Assembly: GCF_000024005.1 (NCBI RefSeq)
Contig: NC_013132.1
Location: 9,063,348-9,127,347, forward strand
Direction of reading: 5' to 3'
DNA: 64,000 nucleotides
Source: Chitinophaga pinensis DSM 2588
GTDB lineage: Bacteria > Bacteroidota > Bacteroidia > Chitinophagales > Chitinophagaceae
This document shows positions 63,069-64,000 of this stretch, one piece after another; the first letter of the stretch is position 1, and the number at the start of each line of letters is the position of its first letter. The notes under the pieces are model-generated. The model had not been told where the DNA came from. It did not search any database and was given only the letters and a program-made list of their open reading frames with translations. The position numbers and the translations under genes are program-made.

Positions 63069-63103
63069 GAAAACGGATACCCGTATTTCAGGTATCCGTT
63101 TTC
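63069..63103 (-). terminator. rho-independent terminator of the DUF3127 gene
   Basis: GAAAACGGATACC and GGTATCCGTTTTC form a perfect 13-bp stem with a 9-nt loop, 36 nt after the stop on the minus strand. Confidence 0.8.
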
Positions 63104-63139
63104 AGTTATTTTGTTAATGAGTTGTTATTGTCAGCGCAA

Positions 63140-63523
63140 TTAGAATGGTAAATCGTCTGCCTGACCACCACCGGAAGAAATCTCCTGAGAGGTGTTGTAA
63201 TTTGGCATTGAATCAGCCGAAGGACCGCCTGCTACTACAGATTCCATACGCCATGCGTCCAGATTGGTAATGTAGTTCACTCTGCCGTCTTTTTCCCAAC
63301 GTGTACCTTTGATATTGAAGTATACCTTCACAGTTTCACCTTCGTTGAAGCGATCTACAATTGCAGTTCTGTCCTGTACCGCCTGGAACTTGATGTAGTT
63401 GTTTATAACGCGGCCATTGATATCATCGGACTTTTCGATAACGAACTCCCTGGTTTTAAAGGTTTCGCTACGCTGCATCGTATTGTATTTCACAATCAGT
63501 TTTCCGGTTATTTCAAAACTCAT
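63140..63523 (-). CDS. DUF3127 domain-containing protein
   Basis: Small cytoplasmic protein of 127 residues matching DUF3127, which is widespread in Bacteroidota: MSFEITGKLIVKYNTMQRSETFKTREFVIEK, then NYIKFQAVQDRTAIVD, VKVYFNIKGTRWEKDGRVNYITNLDAW, and a disordered Ser/Gly-rich tail ending GGGQADDLPF. The fold resembles an OB-fold, and the acidic ending is like that of single-stranded-DNA-binding proteins; a nucleic-acid role is inferred only. Its promoter lies 28 bp upstream. Confidence 0.9.
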   Translation of the reverse strand: MSFEITGKLIVKYNTMQRSETFKTREFVIEKSDDINGRVINNYIKFQAVQDRTAIVDRFNEGETVKVYFNIKGTRWEKDGRVNYITNLDAWRMESVVAGGPSADSMPNYNTSQEISSGGGQADDLPF

Positions 63524-63550
63524 ATAAAAATTTTTAGCTGTTCAGAGGGC

Positions 63551-63558
63551 CAAAGATA
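63551..63558 (-). promoter_or_regulatory. -7 element of the DUF3127 gene
   Basis: Minus-strand TATCTTTG matches TAnnTTTG and lies 28 bp upstream of the start codon. Confidence 0.55.
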
Positions 63559-63643
63559 GGTTTTTTAGCAGCAATCCGATACAATAAAATTTAAAACAGG
63601 CAGTTATAAACAGGGGCACGTCAACGCACGGGCGCGTATATAA

Positions 63644-63651
63644 TAATTTTG
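63644..63651 (+). promoter_or_regulatory. -7 element, rightward
   Basis: TAATTTTG matches TAnnTTTG. No gene starts within the remaining 350 bp, so it would serve a gene beyond the window. Confidence 0.35.
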
Positions 63652-63701
63652 CATGGTATTTGCTAACCTAAAGGACATTTTTTTAAATGCAATTACTAAC
63701 A

Positions 63702-63709
63702 TAGTTTTG
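63702..63709 (+). promoter_or_regulatory. -7 element, rightward
   Basis: TAGTTTTG matches TAnnTTTG, with a T tract about 20 bp upstream in the -33 region. The target gene lies beyond the right edge, implying a leader of at least 290 nt. Confidence 0.45.
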
Positions 63710-64000
63710 CACCCCCGCGTTGAAATTATCAACATTCCGGAAGATCATAAAACGATCACAAAAGGTGATTGAATGAGTACTTGAATTTACGTACAATAGT
63801 ATTTTATCAGTTAGTACACATATCTATGACAAACAAGTTAATGTCAACAGGAAAAGCCTGTCTATCAAAGCAGTGCAGTACTGGCTTTCATCATATTATA
63901 AAAGCAAAAAAACAAGCGCTTAAAAGAGAATAAAAACAGCAAAAAAAAACAGGCGACAAACTGTTATCAGTGAAATAAAAACAAGGGGAGATAAATTTTT

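Larger units (their letters stand above)
63524..64000. other. intergenic region at the right edge
   Basis: No supportable gene. It holds two plus-strand -7 boxes (63644-63651 and 63702-63709) that point out of the window, and AT-rich sequence thereafter. A 35-codon frame from 63826 exists but has no supporting signal. Confidence 0.45.

Noticed and set aside
63826..63933. A 35-codon frame at the right edge
   Set aside because: No homology, no start signal, and lysine-rich AT-biased composition; likely noncoding leader.

Overview
The window reads as chromosomal DNA from a member of the Bacteroidota, most likely a Chitinophaga-like bacterium (family Chitinophagaceae). The grounds are: two SusC/RagA TonB-linked receptors and one SusD lipoprotein, promoters of the Bacteroidota type (-33 TTTG, -7 TAnnTTTG), a SecA of about 1,100 residues, DUF3127 and DUF4253 proteins, LytTR regulators paired with multi-pass sensor kinases, and an ebo gene cluster. 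About 40 intact genes fill most of the DNA. I saw no rRNA, tRNA, CRISPR array, phage or intact insertion sequence.

Layout. 1-3.2 kb: a SusC receptor whose SusD partner must lie left of the window. It is divergent from a two-domain DUF1080 (3-keto-glycoside hydrolase type) protein, with two LacI-type operators between them. 3.2-7.5 kb: that DUF1080 gene, a DUF885 metallohydrolase-like lipoprotein and an MmcQ/YjbR protein. 7.6-11.1 kb: an FtsX/MacB-type permease and a TauE/SafE exporter. 11.4-18.7 kb: a DUF6992 remnant and a complete eboA-B-C-D-E-F operon. 19.1-21.6 kb: a haem-binding VCBS lipoprotein and a frameshifted zeta-toxin locus with a small partner. 21.7-26.8 kb: a susC-susD pair. 27.4-29.4 kb: rtcB-prfH (RNA repair and ribosome rescue). 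29.9-38.6 kb: a TMEM220 protein, convergent with a six-gene operon (Gfo/Idh oxidoreductase, sugar isomerase, cytochrome c, DUF1080, ThuA, and a ThuA-GSDH-PKD-cytochrome-CBM fusion) that looks like oxidative 3-keto-sugar/glycoside catabolism. 39.3-48.8 kb: a GT2 transferase with a GT-C-like membrane protein, DUF4253, secA, deoC, a SPOR protein and an M20 amidohydrolase. 48.9-51.7 kb: an autoregulated GntR/ABC operon. 52-56.8 kb: an unknown secreted protein, glyA, a sugar nucleotidyltransferase and a nitronate monooxygenase-like enzyme. 56.8-61.4 kb: a LytS/LytTR two-component system with a NatAB-type transporter. 61.5-63.5 kb: a FAD dehydrogenase and a DUF3127 protein.

The signal least explained by known feature types is a dispersed family of 7-bp tandem arrays, (AATTAAG)n or (AATTAGG)n. 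They are arranged as inverted pairs in intergenic DNA, and they begin at or within a few bases of the stop codons of five different genes; in eboF the array itself supplies the stop codon. A related heptad, GAATTAC/GAATGAC, follows prfH and eboC. These elements surround terminators and sit next to a decayed gene, so they may be an undescribed stop-codon-proximal repeat family. All functional calls rest on reading the sequence and recalling family motifs; no database search was possible.
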